The notes under the pieces were generated by a model that saw nothing but the letters and a program-made list of their open reading frames with translations, had not been told where the DNA came from and did not search any database. Shown here one piece after another: positions 23,601-31,886 of a stretch of 64,000 nt of DNA (position 1 is the stretch's first letter; every line of letters starts with the position of its first letter). Origin of the DNA: Amborella trichopoda. Lineage: Eukaryota > Streptophyta > Magnoliopsida > Amborellales > Amborellaceae. The position numbers and the translations under genes are program-made. The stretch is from contig NW_006498549.1 in assembly GCF_000471905.2 (NCBI RefSeq), positions 1,515,763-1,579,762 of the forward strand. Direction: 5' to 3'.

Positions 23601-26314
23601 TGGGTTTCAATTGCGGAGATAGGTCAATTTTTGGAGAAGAAATTCCTCGAATCTTTTTGCAAAGCAAGTGATTTTATGGATTGGGAAAATGTCCTCTATG
23701 GCATACAGCCTTATTTTCTTTGTTTGTTGTGGCACACCCAACTTCATTTCCTACCCTATGAGCTACACAGCCTTTGTTTCTATATGTGGTGAGGCAGACC
23801 CATCTTCATTCCTTTCGTCACCAACATTTGATCTCTTCACCAACATTTGATCACCTTGCAAGCCCCGCCTCCATCCTTTGTAGCCAGATACAAGCCCCCT
23901 CTATCTTATGTTCCCCATCATGATCAAAGCCAGCCATCTAACCTTCTTTACTTCATCCCCTCACAACCTACAAAACAGTAACACCATCCAAACCCTAAAT
24001 ACACTAATTTGGTACCAACCTTTCCTACATACCTAACTTTTGAAGACTTCAAACCCTAATTCTAACCTCATATAGCCCTTACACAATCATCTACCTTCCT
24101 AGACTGACAAAATACAGCAAGGCTTACCCCTTCATGAACCTACCATCTACCCTAAACATTGCCCTAACCCAACCAAACCCTACCACATAACCCTAACCCT
24201 AGCAGTACCTCATCTAAACCTTGTATTATGAAGGCCCCTCCGTCTTTAAATCTTTGTAGAACTCCTGATCTCTTTAGGACTCCTATTCCCAGCAGGAACC
24301 CTAACCCACTTAAGACTCATAACCAAATTAGGAATCCCAACCCACATAGGAATTCCAATTTTGTTAGAAATCATAATCCAACATGGACTTCCCATCCAAG
24401 ATCAATTATCTGATCCTGTCTCCTCAAAATCCCACTAGGAGCTAACCCCCTTGTTCCTCCATCAATAAAAATCTAGCTGGGAATGGGCATGGCATCTGAT
24501 TGTCAGGAAACTTGTAATTATTCTAGGAAATATTCTCTCAAACCAGGATGGATACGGTTGTAACTTGCAATTATTCTAGTAAACATTCTTTTAAACCATG
24601 ATGGATAGGGTCGTCACATTAAGGGCAAGTCCATTGGAAATGAGAGGGCATACCAACTTTCACTCTATTGAACACATCATTCTTTAAAGCGAAGAAGAAT
24701 GTGCTCCATGTGTACATGGATATCAAATTTACATGGATCTTCGTTTCAGAGATGAGGAATAGTAGAATGCCAATTAGAAGGTAAATCACCTAGCAACAGT
24801 TGGGCAATGCCTACCTATCTTAAAACAAAGAAGAATCTGCTCCATGTGTACACGGATATCAAATTTACATGGATCTTAGTTTCAGAGATGAGGAATATTA
24901 GAATGCCAATTAGAAGGTAAATCACCTAGCAACAGTTGAGCAAATGCCTAGACCAATACACAATACCTACATTGAGCATATTGCACATACAATGTACATT
25001 ACTTTAATTCAGAAAGACAATATTATGTAGGTACATACTAAAGCAGAGAGATTCTGCATAAACATTTGTGAAAAAAAATGCAAATTAATGAATTTTCACA
25101 ATAGAAGATACATAAAGACCAAGAAAAGATAGTTTCATGACAATAAGCAAACTTTATGAGTTTACCAGAAGAATATCAGTGAGAGAAATAATAATAATAA
25201 TATGAGCTATGAAACCCATTTAAACTTATTTCATGAAATTTTCTTTAAATCAAACAAAGTTAAGCACGTGCCACTTGCCTAAGCCAATCGAAATCTCCTA
25301 AAACACAAATCGAAATCCCCTAAAACACACATAAATAACAGAATTGCTGCAACCCAGATTTTATATTATTAATACTCAAGGGGATTGATGTTTTTAATGT
25401 CACAAGCAGCCTGCTTTAAACTGATTTCTATGGGAAATCCGAAACAACGTGAAAGCAAGGTAAAGGTACCCAGAGAAGAAAACCACATCATGCCCATTAA
25501 AAACCATCTAATAAAGAAAAAGAAAATAACATATCCATAAGCATGGTCAAGTGGTTTCAATCGTATTGAGGGACGTAATTTCATAATTTAATCTACCCAT
25601 ATTACAGACTAATTTTCATTCTTAAACGGCATAAATATTATGTCTTCAATTGCACATGCATTGCCAGTGCAAACTAGTACATCATTTTGTTTTATATTTC
25701 ATGTTATTTAGTATACTGTTTTTTTAATGTAATCATTGTAAGTTACACACATTTCAAATATAAGATTTATTCACTCTCAAAAGATGAATAATAAGTTGAA
25801 AAATAAGTTGAATCATTGTATGCCAAAAGATGAATAATAAGTTGAAAAAAGCTTTGAAGATGATCATGATGAAGTATGCCAAAAGAGAGAACAATATTGG
25901 AAATACAAAAACATGAACCTGAGAAACAAGCAACCAACTCATTTACCAAAAGTGAACAAAAATTGGAAGAAACAGATAACAGAGAAGCAGAGAGGTAATA
26001 CGAACCTTGACATTGCACACGATTGGGAAGGCCTCGTCCAGCAGCTGGGCCAAGTACGAGATGATCAAATTTCTTGGGATTTGAGGGCGATGAGACCATA
26101 TTTGCAGTTTGCAAATGCGTTAACTCCATGACTGCATCTCAAAAAAAATCTCGATCGCTTCCCCAACAAATAGATAAAATAAATAAAAAGAAATATCCTT
26201 ATAGAGGAAGGGGGGGAGAGAGAAACCGCGTGATTTCAAGTTACCTGAGAAGAGAAGAGGCAGAGAGAGGAGAGGCAGAGAGAGAAGACATCTCCGCCCT
26301 CTGGAAATAGCCAT
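8505..26314 (-). CDS. KOBITO1-like glycosyltransferase-like gene, 5' four exons
   Basis: Exons 26314-26245, 26131-26006, 9415-9192 and 8648-8505 join in phase (1, 1, 0) into 188 residues with consensus GT/AG borders. The N-terminus is a short basic leader followed by a Leu/Pro-rich hydrophobic run (LLSLPLLSLPLLFSV), a probable signal anchor. Then come FDHLVLGPAAGRGLPNRVQC, TSFVTVLTLYN, SLALLNAFIKFIE, and PRSNVIILT with GDFSRGNLMLQRMRSYI. From memory these match the N-terminal half of KOBITO1/ELD1/ABI8, a membrane protein with a nucleotide-sugar-transferase-like domain that is needed for cell elongation and cellulose deposition in Arabidopsis (about 530 residues). The catalytic half is not in the window. 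The second intron is about 16.6 kb. No stop or frameshift interrupts the four exons, so the gene may be intact and continue left of base 1, or its 3' half may be lost. The family name is a recollection, not a search. Confidence 0.75.
9192..9415 (-). CDS. KOBITO-like exon 3
   Basis: 224 bp between a TGCAG acceptor and a GAG|GTATAA donor. It encodes HKAINWTPFSTFSSM, then TSFVTVLTLYN (start of the transferase-like fold), SSDIVIVGNAAYDKPGRS, and the helix SLALLNAFIKFIE. Phase fits exons 2 and 4 exactly, which is the main argument that the widely separated pieces belong to one gene. Confidence 0.8.
11255..11350 (+). mobile_element. Possible tRNA-derived SINE head
   Basis: TTTAGTCCAATGGTAGTCG resembles a polymerase III A box, and about 30 bases later TTGTTCAAACATTG resembles a B box (GGTTCGAANNC type), followed by an A-rich stretch. 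This spacing is typical of tRNA-related SINEs. It is too degenerate to be a tRNA gene. Only one copy was seen in the window. Confidence 0.35.
11351..13313. other. Intronic non-coding DNA rich in GGATC words
   Basis: Many scattered AAGATCC/GGATC/GATCAAG words (about 11700-12660), without a fixed period, suggest a decayed old repeat. A 17-base palindrome (TATAGTCT A AGACTATA) sits at 12436-12452. Overlapping open frames of up to 98 codons on both strands near 12300-12620 resemble nothing known. Confidence 0.35.
13316..13520. repeat. GC-rich repeat fragment with perfect hairpin
   Basis: A GC-rich block of GCCTAGGCACCCGCC-type words starting GTTCAAAAAGTCGGGCACC, clearly related to the hAT-like MITE at 15406-15762, whose minus strand starts GTGTTCCAAAAAACATCGGGC. 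At 13436-13468 lies a perfect 13-bp stem (TTTTGGCAAGGGC and its complement) with a 7-base loop. The far end of the element is not identifiable. Confidence 0.5.
13521..15397. other. Intronic stretch, no gene seen
   Basis: AT-rich sequence in the first half (13560-14090). The second half is slightly richer in coding-like composition (14425-15320, frames of 60-84 codons, none recognised). No paired repeats or splice-framed exon with family similarity were found. Confidence 0.4.
15406..15762 (-). mobile_element. hAT-like MITE with 8-bp target duplication
   Basis: A 357-bp GC-rich block rich in CCTAGGC words, flanked by perfect 8-bp repeats ATTGTTAG (15398-15405 and 15763-15770). One terminus on minus reads CAGTGTTCCAAAAAAC followed by GGGCAACGGCTAGGC, a terminus I recall from non-autonomous plant hAT repeats. 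The other terminus is strongly decayed but also starts CA. An 8-bp duplication is the hAT signature. No coding capacity. Confidence 0.68.
15771..16559. other. Intronic stretch, no gene seen
   Basis: No recognisable exon. An 83-codon minus frame at 16230-16481 has no family resemblance. A short word, CCAGCAAATCACACATA, occurs twice (about 16435 and 16548), suggesting a small local duplication. Confidence 0.35.
16560..16740 (+). pseudogene. LINE ORF2 endonuclease start, fragment
   Basis: Plus frame reads IIGWNIQGIRDP at about 16567-16602, matching the WNxRGLxxP opening of LINE endonucleases. After stops it reads VLAIIETQTQ at about 16650, like the LxETK/H segment that carries a catalytic glutamate. 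The rest of ORF2 is missing; sequence then passes into an oppositely oriented LINE tail. Confidence 0.5.
16745..17365 (-). pseudogene. LINE 3' end with RNase H domain, minus strand
   Basis: Minus frame reads HFGFASNNHAKFLTFEEGVQ, then IESDLALLVNVI (catalytic Asp in the ESD motif), APWRLKTIVDN, HRWSITHVFCEANMVAAALA (final helix) and PPDFLASLLLHDLAQLP, the usual LINE C-terminus. One stop interrupts it. Beyond the stop comes a 3' untranslated tail containing CCCACTGACTTAC, which is also found at 47.3 kb. The coding part starts near 17360; upstream frames (to 17620) are too decayed to assign. Confidence 0.72.
17475..18005 (+). pseudogene. LINE RNase H remnant, plus strand
   Basis: Plus frame near 17625 reads INLNKSGCFLGNPRPRGLGV, the opening strand of RNase H (consensus LNxDGSxxGNPGxAGxGG, with the catalytic Asp-Gly replaced by Lys-Ser). 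Further on, in shifted frames, IVERDSM (about 17820) and SFRHTLKETNKMVDYLHTRG (about 17940) match the middle acidic motif and the closing helix. Several stops and frameshifts. It lies head-to-head with the minus-strand LINE piece. Confidence 0.62.
18006..19227. other. Intronic stretch, no gene seen
   Basis: A 108-codon plus frame (18003-18329) follows the LINE remnant and may be read-through of its 3' flank; no family recognised. The rest is AT-rich and featureless by eye. Confidence 0.35.
20360..20600. repeat. Tandem array, about 33-bp unit
   Basis: About seven degenerate units of the type CACATATCTTATCAGAAGCATGTTACCATG, shortened or altered at both edges. Short plus and minus frames run through it only because of the repeat. 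Confidence 0.8.
20610..21150. repeat. Tandem array, about 80-bp unit
   Basis: Six units. The marker word AAGAGACATT or a close variant occurs at 20691, 20770, 20851, 20932, 21013 and 21090, giving spacings of 77-81 bp. Other words shared by units are ATGTCATATTATCATG and AATAGACATCACTATG. The 85-codon frame at 20794-21051 is an artefact of the array. Confidence 0.88.
22040..22470. repeat. Tandem array, 84-bp unit, frame-preserving
   Basis: Five units; the word GAAGCATGCAT recurs at about 22073, 22157, 22240, 22324 and 22408 (83-84 bp spacing). Each unit carries several ATGCAT palindromes and a GAGGAGAGAGAA tract. Because 84 is a multiple of three, frames stay open on both strands and yield 28-residue repeats rich in Met and His. 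I regard these frames as by-products. Confidence 0.9.
22831..24680. other. Intronic stretch, no gene seen
   Basis: No exon recognised. Around 24230-24420 a weak period of about 21 bases (AGGAATCCCAACCCACAT type) gives an Arg-Asn-Pro-rich frame of 61 codons, best explained as a degenerate minisatellite. CCCTAACCCTA occurs near 24190 but only as two units, so it is not a telomeric array. Confidence 0.35.
24681..24953. repeat. 136-bp tandem duplication
   Basis: Two adjacent copies with period 136 bp; both contain CTCCATGTGTACA, ATATCAAATTTACATGGATC and GAATGCCAATTAGAAGG. They differ at only a few bases, so the duplication is relatively recent within the intron. Confidence 0.9.
24954..26005. other. 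Intron segment next to exon 2, no gene seen
   Basis: AT-rich. A word pair AAAAGATGAATAATAAGTTGA occurs at about 25779 and 25826 (47-bp duplication). Minus frames of up to 71 codons (25369-25584) have no family resemblance. Confidence 0.4.
26006..26131 (-). CDS. KOBITO-like exon 2 (LGPAAG motif)
   Basis: 126 bp. The acceptor is a T-rich tract then TGCAG at 26136-26132, and the donor is CAAG|GTTCGT at 26006/26005. It carries the hallmark FDHLVLGPAAGRGLPNRVQC. It ends one base into a Gly codon that is completed by the first two bases of exon 3, 16.6 kb away, giving QCQG-HKAINW. Confidence 0.8.
26245..26314 (-). CDS. KOBITO-like exon 1 (signal anchor)
   Basis: ATG at 26314, 23 codons plus one base, ending TTCTCAG before a GTAACT donor. 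It encodes MAISRGRR followed by the hydrophobic leader. I chose this start because the next exon has an in-frame TGA just upstream of its own ATG, and because joining here keeps the frame open and supplies the membrane segment the family is expected to have. The alternative start is the ATG at 26129 in exon 2, which would give a protein without an anchor. Confidence 0.6.
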
Positions 26315-26747
26315 TCCAGTTGCGTGTTAAACTTTTTGGCGCAGAGGGGGGAAAGCCTGCGAGCATCTCTATCAATGCACTTCTAATTCACAGTTTAAAA
26401 AACATTGCAATGAAGTTACCAAAAATAAACTTATCGGGGATGGCTAACCTTAAGTGGTCGAACCAAGGGTACCTCCAAATAACTATCATAATTTATTGGG
26501 GTTGGTTAACCTTAAAAAGTCGAACTAAGGGTATATCTAAATCTTAGATAATTCGCAAATTAAAAAACTTTGCATGGCCAACCTACCTATTTGACAGCTG
26601 ATAAATCTTCATTTACCCCTGATTATAGAATTTAAGGCCTCATAAGTGGCGTAAATTAAGTAGATCGGTAAACCTGGTTTGGGTCCCTGGATACACAAAC
26701 CTCGATATGTATCAAAACCTGGTTATGTAGATTCTAGTATATATAAA
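26315..26747 (-). promoter_or_regulatory. Upstream region of the KOBITO-like gene
   Basis: 433 bp between the proposed start codon and the nearest MITE. The first exon itself is strongly CT-rich (GCCTCTCCTCTCTCTGCC on minus), as plant leaders often are. No unambiguous TATA box or transcription start can be set. The MITE at 26748-27141 would lie within the proximal promoter. Confidence 0.3.
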
Positions 26748-27141
26748 GGGTGCAGTTTGTATACGGACGCCTCCGTAGGTGTAGAGGTATGGTGCCCTTC
26801 AAAATTTAATCATTGTATATTTTTTTTATGTAAAATATTTTAGGATCATCGAAAAATCTATTTTTATATCTAATTATAAAATTTTTAATTTAAAAAATAT
26901 TTAAAATCAAGTAGATCTATAAACCTATGAAAATCTTGAAAATTGACGGTATAGAATAATATGTTGTAAAATGCACTATTTCTAAGGCTTAAAATCTTTT
27001 TATTTTTCATAGTCATACATCTCGATGCCAAGATGATCAATCAAAGGCTCTTCAACGTTAAAACTACCTTTTTCCCATGGATTTTTGAGGCGCATCTGCA
27101 ATTCTACATTATAAGGTAGCATCCTTATATAAACTTTTTCC
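26748..27141 (+). mobile_element. MITE family copy 2
   Basis: 394 bp from GGGTGCAGTTTGTATA to TATATAAACTTTTTCC. The ends are imperfect inverted repeats (AGTTTNTATA core, similarity continuing for about 60 bp). Flanks ATATATAAA and ACATGTAAA agree at 7 of 9 bases, a decayed 9-bp target duplication. It lies about 430 bp upstream of the KOBITO-like start codon. Confidence 0.8.
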
Positions 27142-27843
27142 ACATGTAAAACCTGAATTTTGAAGACAATGTTATTTGCCTGGCTGCTGGACGAACCCAG
27201 TAAGTGAAAATTATTGTATTTGGCTCCATCAAGATCAAAATCAAGCTTTGGTTGATTGTTGTTAAAACAATTTAGCCGTTCATTCTATAGGTTGATAATT
27301 TTTTGGGAAGAAGTTATCAACAATATAGCAAGCAAATTAGCTGGATCGGCTAATATTTTTTTATCATTTTATAGGTCAAATTATCTCTCTCTCTCTCTCC
27401 ATGACCCATAATAAATTATTCTCAAATTCCATCATATTCATAATATTGCATCGCATTAGATTATATAAAATTAAATATAAAATCCCAAGAAGTCCAAAAT
27501 TACACTTCACATAGGTTCTTTTTTAGACTTATGATCAAAATGAAATTAAATTATTGCATAGGCTACTTGTCCTCTACAAAAACTTGATCCATGAGCAGCA
27601 TAGGAAGCTACAACAATGTCAAACCTCTTCCTTTCAACTTCAATAGCCTATACACATGCAAATAGTAATGGTTCAATAGTTATAGCAACATGTTGGTTTT
27701 TCAAAATAAAAATTACATCATATTTGAAAATTACTTTGAAAATCAATTTGGATGTTAAAGAAAAAAATATTCACATTGAAAAAAATGCAATTTTTTTTCT
27801 TCTCAATTGAGAAACATTATCGTTTTTTTTATTATGTTGGTAG
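27142..27843. other. Non-coding spacer with short (CT)n
   Basis: AT-rich sequence between a MITE and the Harbinger remnant, with a short CT run at about 27384-27399. No gene seen. Confidence 0.4.
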
Positions 27844-28165
27844 ACTGTTTGGACGCCTATTAAAATATGAGAAGAAAATTTTATTTGCCAGATATGTCTA
27901 TTTGGATGCGTTGCAATAAATTCTAAATTCGTATTTTTTCTTTATTTTTCTCATTACATAAAACAGTTTTGACCAACCTTGATTTTAAACTATGTTCTTT
28001 CATGTGTTTAATAAATTCCATGGGCATAGAGAGAAGAATGAACAACTATATTTTTAAATGAGTTTCACACCATTTCCATAACCCATGAACGATACCCCAG
28101 GTAATTAATATTATAATTCAAAGTATTGGAAGTTTTGCCACAAAAGAGAATACTAGAAAACATGA

Positions 28166-28498
28166 TTACAACCAATTATATTTATGTGCCATATTATGAT
28201 CAACGGTGAGCACAACATCATCCCAAAGTTCTTTAGCAATACGATCTCGCAGTTCATCACCATCATTTTTATCAGCTTGAGGGTTTACATCGTTATATTC
28301 AATATTTGTTCCTTCAACTGATCCATATGCAATTTCCCTATCATACTCCTCGTAGAGCCCATCATCACCACCTATTATAGTTCGGATATGATTATGTAAA
28401 GTGCAAGCAACAACGACTATCTTAACTTGTGTTTCATAAGGATATGTTGATGCCACTTTCAAGAGAGGAAATCTTTTCTTTAGACCGCTTCCCAGCAA
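28166..28498 (-). pseudogene. PIF/Harbinger transposase C-terminus (HARBI1-like)
   Basis: Minus frame of 110 codons. GLKKRFPLLKVASTYPYETQ followed by KIVVVACTLHNHIR is the conserved end of the DDE superfamily-4 nuclease in plant Harbinger transposases, where the last catalytic acidic residue lies shortly before. It continues with an acidic linker (NIEYNDVNPQADKNDGDELR) and closes with RDRIAKELWDD, the usual tail. The N-terminal two thirds with the other catalytic residues is missing; 12 bases upstream the frame leads into the SANT-like fragment instead. A full transposase would be about 400 residues. Confidence 0.82.
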
Positions 28499-28510
28499 AA
28501 TGTAATTTTA

Positions 28511-28580
28511 TCAATTGTTCAACCATGATTCATCGCGAGTTGTAGTCCAATTTGCCTTGGTTGGATCTTGAGAGGTAGGG
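28511..28580 (-). pseudogene. Myb/SANT-like ORF1 fragment
   Basis: Minus frame reads SQDPTKANWTTTRDESWLNN and then two stops. DP(S/T)KAxWT at the start of a tryptophan-spaced segment is typical of the Myb/SANT-like DNA-binding protein that accompanies PIF/Harbinger transposases. It is cut off after the first helix and sits directly next to the transposase tail, implying an internal deletion that joined the two ORFs' remains. Confidence 0.5.
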
Positions 28581-28599
28581 GGGTTGCACTAACATGTAT

Positions 28600-30500
28600 A
28601 AGCTGAATGACACACATATATTATGGATCAAATATTTCCAAAGCATAACATTCTGTTATTAACATCATTCCTTGGATCAATAACATATAATGCAGCAGCA
28701 TCTAGATTTCTTGCATACCAAACTGGTTTCTATAATTTCATATTTCTGTGATTTTTCTTTAGATTTTTATGGGGATCTCCTGTGAAAACTGCTCTATTAA
28801 AAGCAACCCAAGAAAGATCAAGCCTTATTACTTTGGTCAGAAAAACTATGCCACATATCATTTGATTCTAGATAACAATAAAAAATGTCATGTGAATGAA
28901 AGTCACTCAATACTGTGATCAAGACCCTATGAATCTTATGTATTTTGTGGACGCCACTGAGCTTCCAAAGTGTGTCGAAGAGGAGTCTTTGGCAGCCCCC
29001 TTTCCACAAAACAAACGTGCACTTAAAGATGGTACCCATAGCAAAGGAAGCATGAAAATGAATACCATATCCCAGGCTAATATCGACAAAAGATTCCAAT
29101 CAACAACGAAAAACATAAAAAAGAAATGAAGCTTATTCTAATACAAAAAACTGATACACTTAACAACAAGCAATCAAGGAACTGAGACTTGTGTTCAACC
29201 TCCTTCATAGTATGCACAAGTTATCCTAAGTTGATGGCCATAATGTGGTCCATAAACCCTAACAAGAACAACTTTGGTGGATTCAGCCTCTTAGAACTTA
29301 AGAGAACCATCAATACAAGTGTGTAATGTCTACTTCAACAACCATGCTCTCCTATGGGGCTTGAACTACTCTAAATTGTAAAGCAAGAGCTGGTTTTCAT
29401 AATCACATAAACATATAGAAAACCTGGTGATTTCCTAAGCTAGTTTTTGTAATCATGGAAACCAATAGAAAACCTGGTGAATGTGAATTTCCTAAATCAA
29501 GCATAGTTCTGGATCCAGAGGTACAAATACAACAGGACTAAAACAGCTGTGTAATTTAAGCTCCTTCATATATGGATTCTAAAACAATCTCTAATAAGAG
29601 AAACAACCCAAATTTTATCCCATGGCATCCAAATGATGATGTTGAGAACACCCAAGAGAGAGATAGTGAGAGAGATTTGGACAATTTATTACAGCACAAT
29701 CCACTGAACTGTAAAACATGAGAAAACTAAAGATTCCATCAAGCGAAATGGCATAAATCACATAGATTAGCAAAACCCAAACCCCGCAACATGATAAGAA
29801 AAATGAACCCACAAACCCCTTGATGATGGAGAGTACAGAATAAGAACAACATAACAGAGAAAAAACAACAGTTACAATAAACCCAAGAAAAACATACCCT
29901 CCAAAGAGAACTCAAATTTCCCTTACCATTCCTTTTAAACTCTCACCTCTTCTCAAAGCAACCTGGCTTCACGGTTTTCTGAACAAAAAGAGCACCTCTC
30001 AGAACTCTCAATTTCTCTCTCTCTCTAAATTTTAGAAATAGCCCCTCTCTCTAAATTTTATAAACGCCTTCTCGCAAAAACCCTAAAAAGAGTGGAATGG
30101 GCACACCTGTTTGGACGGATGGCTTCAACTCCGCTGCTTCTTCTTCAATTTGATTCCTCTGTGTTAGGTTTTGGAGTTTGTTGGGTTTTTATGGCACAGA
30201 TAAATGGCGAGGGATGGCTTCAATTTATTTGCTCTGCTATAAAAAAATCTTTTGAGAGAGAGAAGAGAAAAAAGCTGTGAGACCTGCGCTTGAGAGTGGG
30301 AGACCTGGGAGAGAGGCTTTTTGTAAGTGCGACGAGGTTTGGGGAAAGGCGCAATTTGGGGGGGAAATGTGAAGAGGCGAGCCAAAAAAAATTGCAAGCT
30401 AAAAAAAATTGAATCCAACTTCAATTTTTTTGGATGACTGTTTTGCATTGGGGTGAATTTTTTTTTTTTCGATCTAAAAATATGAGGAAAGGATGCAGTT
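28600..30500. other. Harbinger interior and leader-like DNA
   Basis: Frames on both strands (28818-29129) and a 116-codon minus frame (30164-30514) show no recognised family. On minus 29897-30063 resembles a TATA-driven CT/GA-rich leader ending in a splice donor. It may belong to the transposon or to a lost host gene. Confidence 0.3.
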
Positions 30501-31089
30501 GTCCAAATGGTCAACGTTAATTTTACAAAATTTTTGGATTACAGTCTAAAAATATTCCAATTACTAATCAAACTTATTCTCTGTTTTTAACTTGTACCAT
30601 AAAGATTTTAATTTTGGTATCATAAATTTAGTGCTTATTTAAAATTATATATAAAATAATTTTTATAAATAAAAAAAAATAAGACTTATTATAATAAAAT
30701 CATGTCCTTCCAATCATATTATTCCAATGACTTATCATGTTGAAACCAAAATTTAATCATGTTAGCCAAACATAACTATATTTTTCATATTTGGATGGTA
30801 ATGCATTTCTCATATTTCTTCTATACGTAGCCAAACAATAGTAATGTATTTCCCAAGTTGCATCTAAATACTACCCAAACAATGACAATCCATTTGCAGG
30901 TAAGGTATTATGCAGTAATGTATTACGCCCGTAATATATTTCACAGACAATATATTTCTAGGTATTCAAACGGCCCCTAAGGGAACAAAACATATAAGAA
31001 CAAAACCCATTATGAAATATTTTACCATAAAATGGTTTATGAAAACGAAACCTCACCTGAACCCATGGAGAAGTATTTCTTGGGTTTTA

Positions 31090-31461
31090 TTTTTACATGC
31101 GGAGCCACAAATTACTATTCACTATTTACAATATAATAAATATTATATAATATGTTATTATATATTAAATAATATATTTAATATATAAATTATATTTAAC
31201 TAAATAATATAAATTATATTTATGCAAATAATATTTTCTATTAAACAATATGTTAGTTTATATTAATATAATATAATACTATATTATAATATAGAATATT
31301 AATATAATATAATATATAATATTAGGATAATATATATCATGTTACTTTATAGTATAATATAATATATATTACTTTATATAGTATATTATATTATGTTATA
31401 TATTATATAGTATTATATTATATATTTATAGTATACATATTACTAATATACTTATATTATA
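31090..31461. repeat. Extremely AT-rich tract
   Basis: About 370 bp made almost only of TATAAT/ATATTA words. Its right edge supplies the 9-bp target duplication of the next MITE. Such tracts melt easily and are common transposon targets. Confidence 0.85.
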
Positions 31462-31799
31462 ACGTGCAGTTTGTATAGAACCTAGGCTCTCAGCAATCAA
31501 ATTAGAGCCTACCTTCAAATAGTATTGAGAAATGTGGTTTCAATACTGGAAATCTTTGATAGCCTTAAAATATATTTTTATCTTTATTTATAAAGTTTAA
31601 ATCTTCAAAAGTAATGTAGAACGAGAGATCTATGAAAACTTGAAAATTGGTGGTCCAAAAATGCGTTACAATAAACACTATTTCAAAAACTTGAAATCTA
31701 TTTTTTTCTTATGTCCGTACATCTTGATGTCCAGACAATCAATTTGAGGTAGGCTCCAATTTGCTTGTTTAGAGCCTCGGCTCTACATAAACTTTTCCC
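31462..31799 (+). mobile_element. MITE family copy 3
   Basis: 338 bp with perfect 9-bp flanking repeats TATATTATA (31453-31461, 31800-31808). Left terminus GTGCAGTTTGTATAGAACC continues AATCAAATTAGAGCCTACC. The right terminus on minus repeats AGTTTATGTAGAGCC and the same AGAGCC words, so the inverted repeats are about 55 bp. Confidence 0.9.
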
Positions 31800-31886
31800 T
31801 ATATTATATTATATAACCGCCATATATAATATTCATACTATATATATATCATATATTTTACTTATATATATGTGTGTGGGTATGTG

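Larger units (their letters stand above)
9416..26005 (-). other. Giant intron 2 of the KOBITO-like gene
   Basis: About 16.6 kb between matched donor (26005) and acceptor (9416). It contains a possible SINE, a GC-rich repeat with hairpin, an hAT-like MITE, three LINE fragments, several tandem arrays and a 136-bp duplication, all listed separately. No second host gene was recognised inside. Between 9416 and 11250 I see only AT-rich sequence without repeats or coding signal. Confidence 0.6.
27844..30977 (-). mobile_element. PIF/Harbinger transposon remnant
   Basis: A DDE transposase C-terminus and a Myb/SANT-like piece, both on minus, lie between two weakly matching termini. The right end on minus reads GGGGCCGTTTGAATACCTAG, a typical PIF/Harbinger terminus. 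The left end reads ACTGTTTGGACGCCTATT. TAA on the right and TAG on the left could be the decayed 3-bp target duplication. The right part (29.9-30.3 kb) looks like a promoter and leader on minus: TTTATAAAATTT near 30060, CT/GA-rich leader and a GGAGG|GTATGT donor near 29897. Element limits are tentative; the transposase assignment is firmer. Confidence 0.5.

Noticed and set aside
24180-24200. Telomere-type CCCTAA words
   Set aside because: Only about two units; too few to be an interstitial telomeric array.
25767-25990. C-terminal part of the minus frame 25767-26129
   Set aside because: Beyond the GTTCGT donor at 26005 it is intron read-through. Only the part from 26006 to 26131 matches the gene family.
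30164-30514. 116-residue minus frame
   Set aside because: Biased Phe/Lys/Pro composition from AT- and GA-rich sequence, no family, overlaps leader-like DNA.
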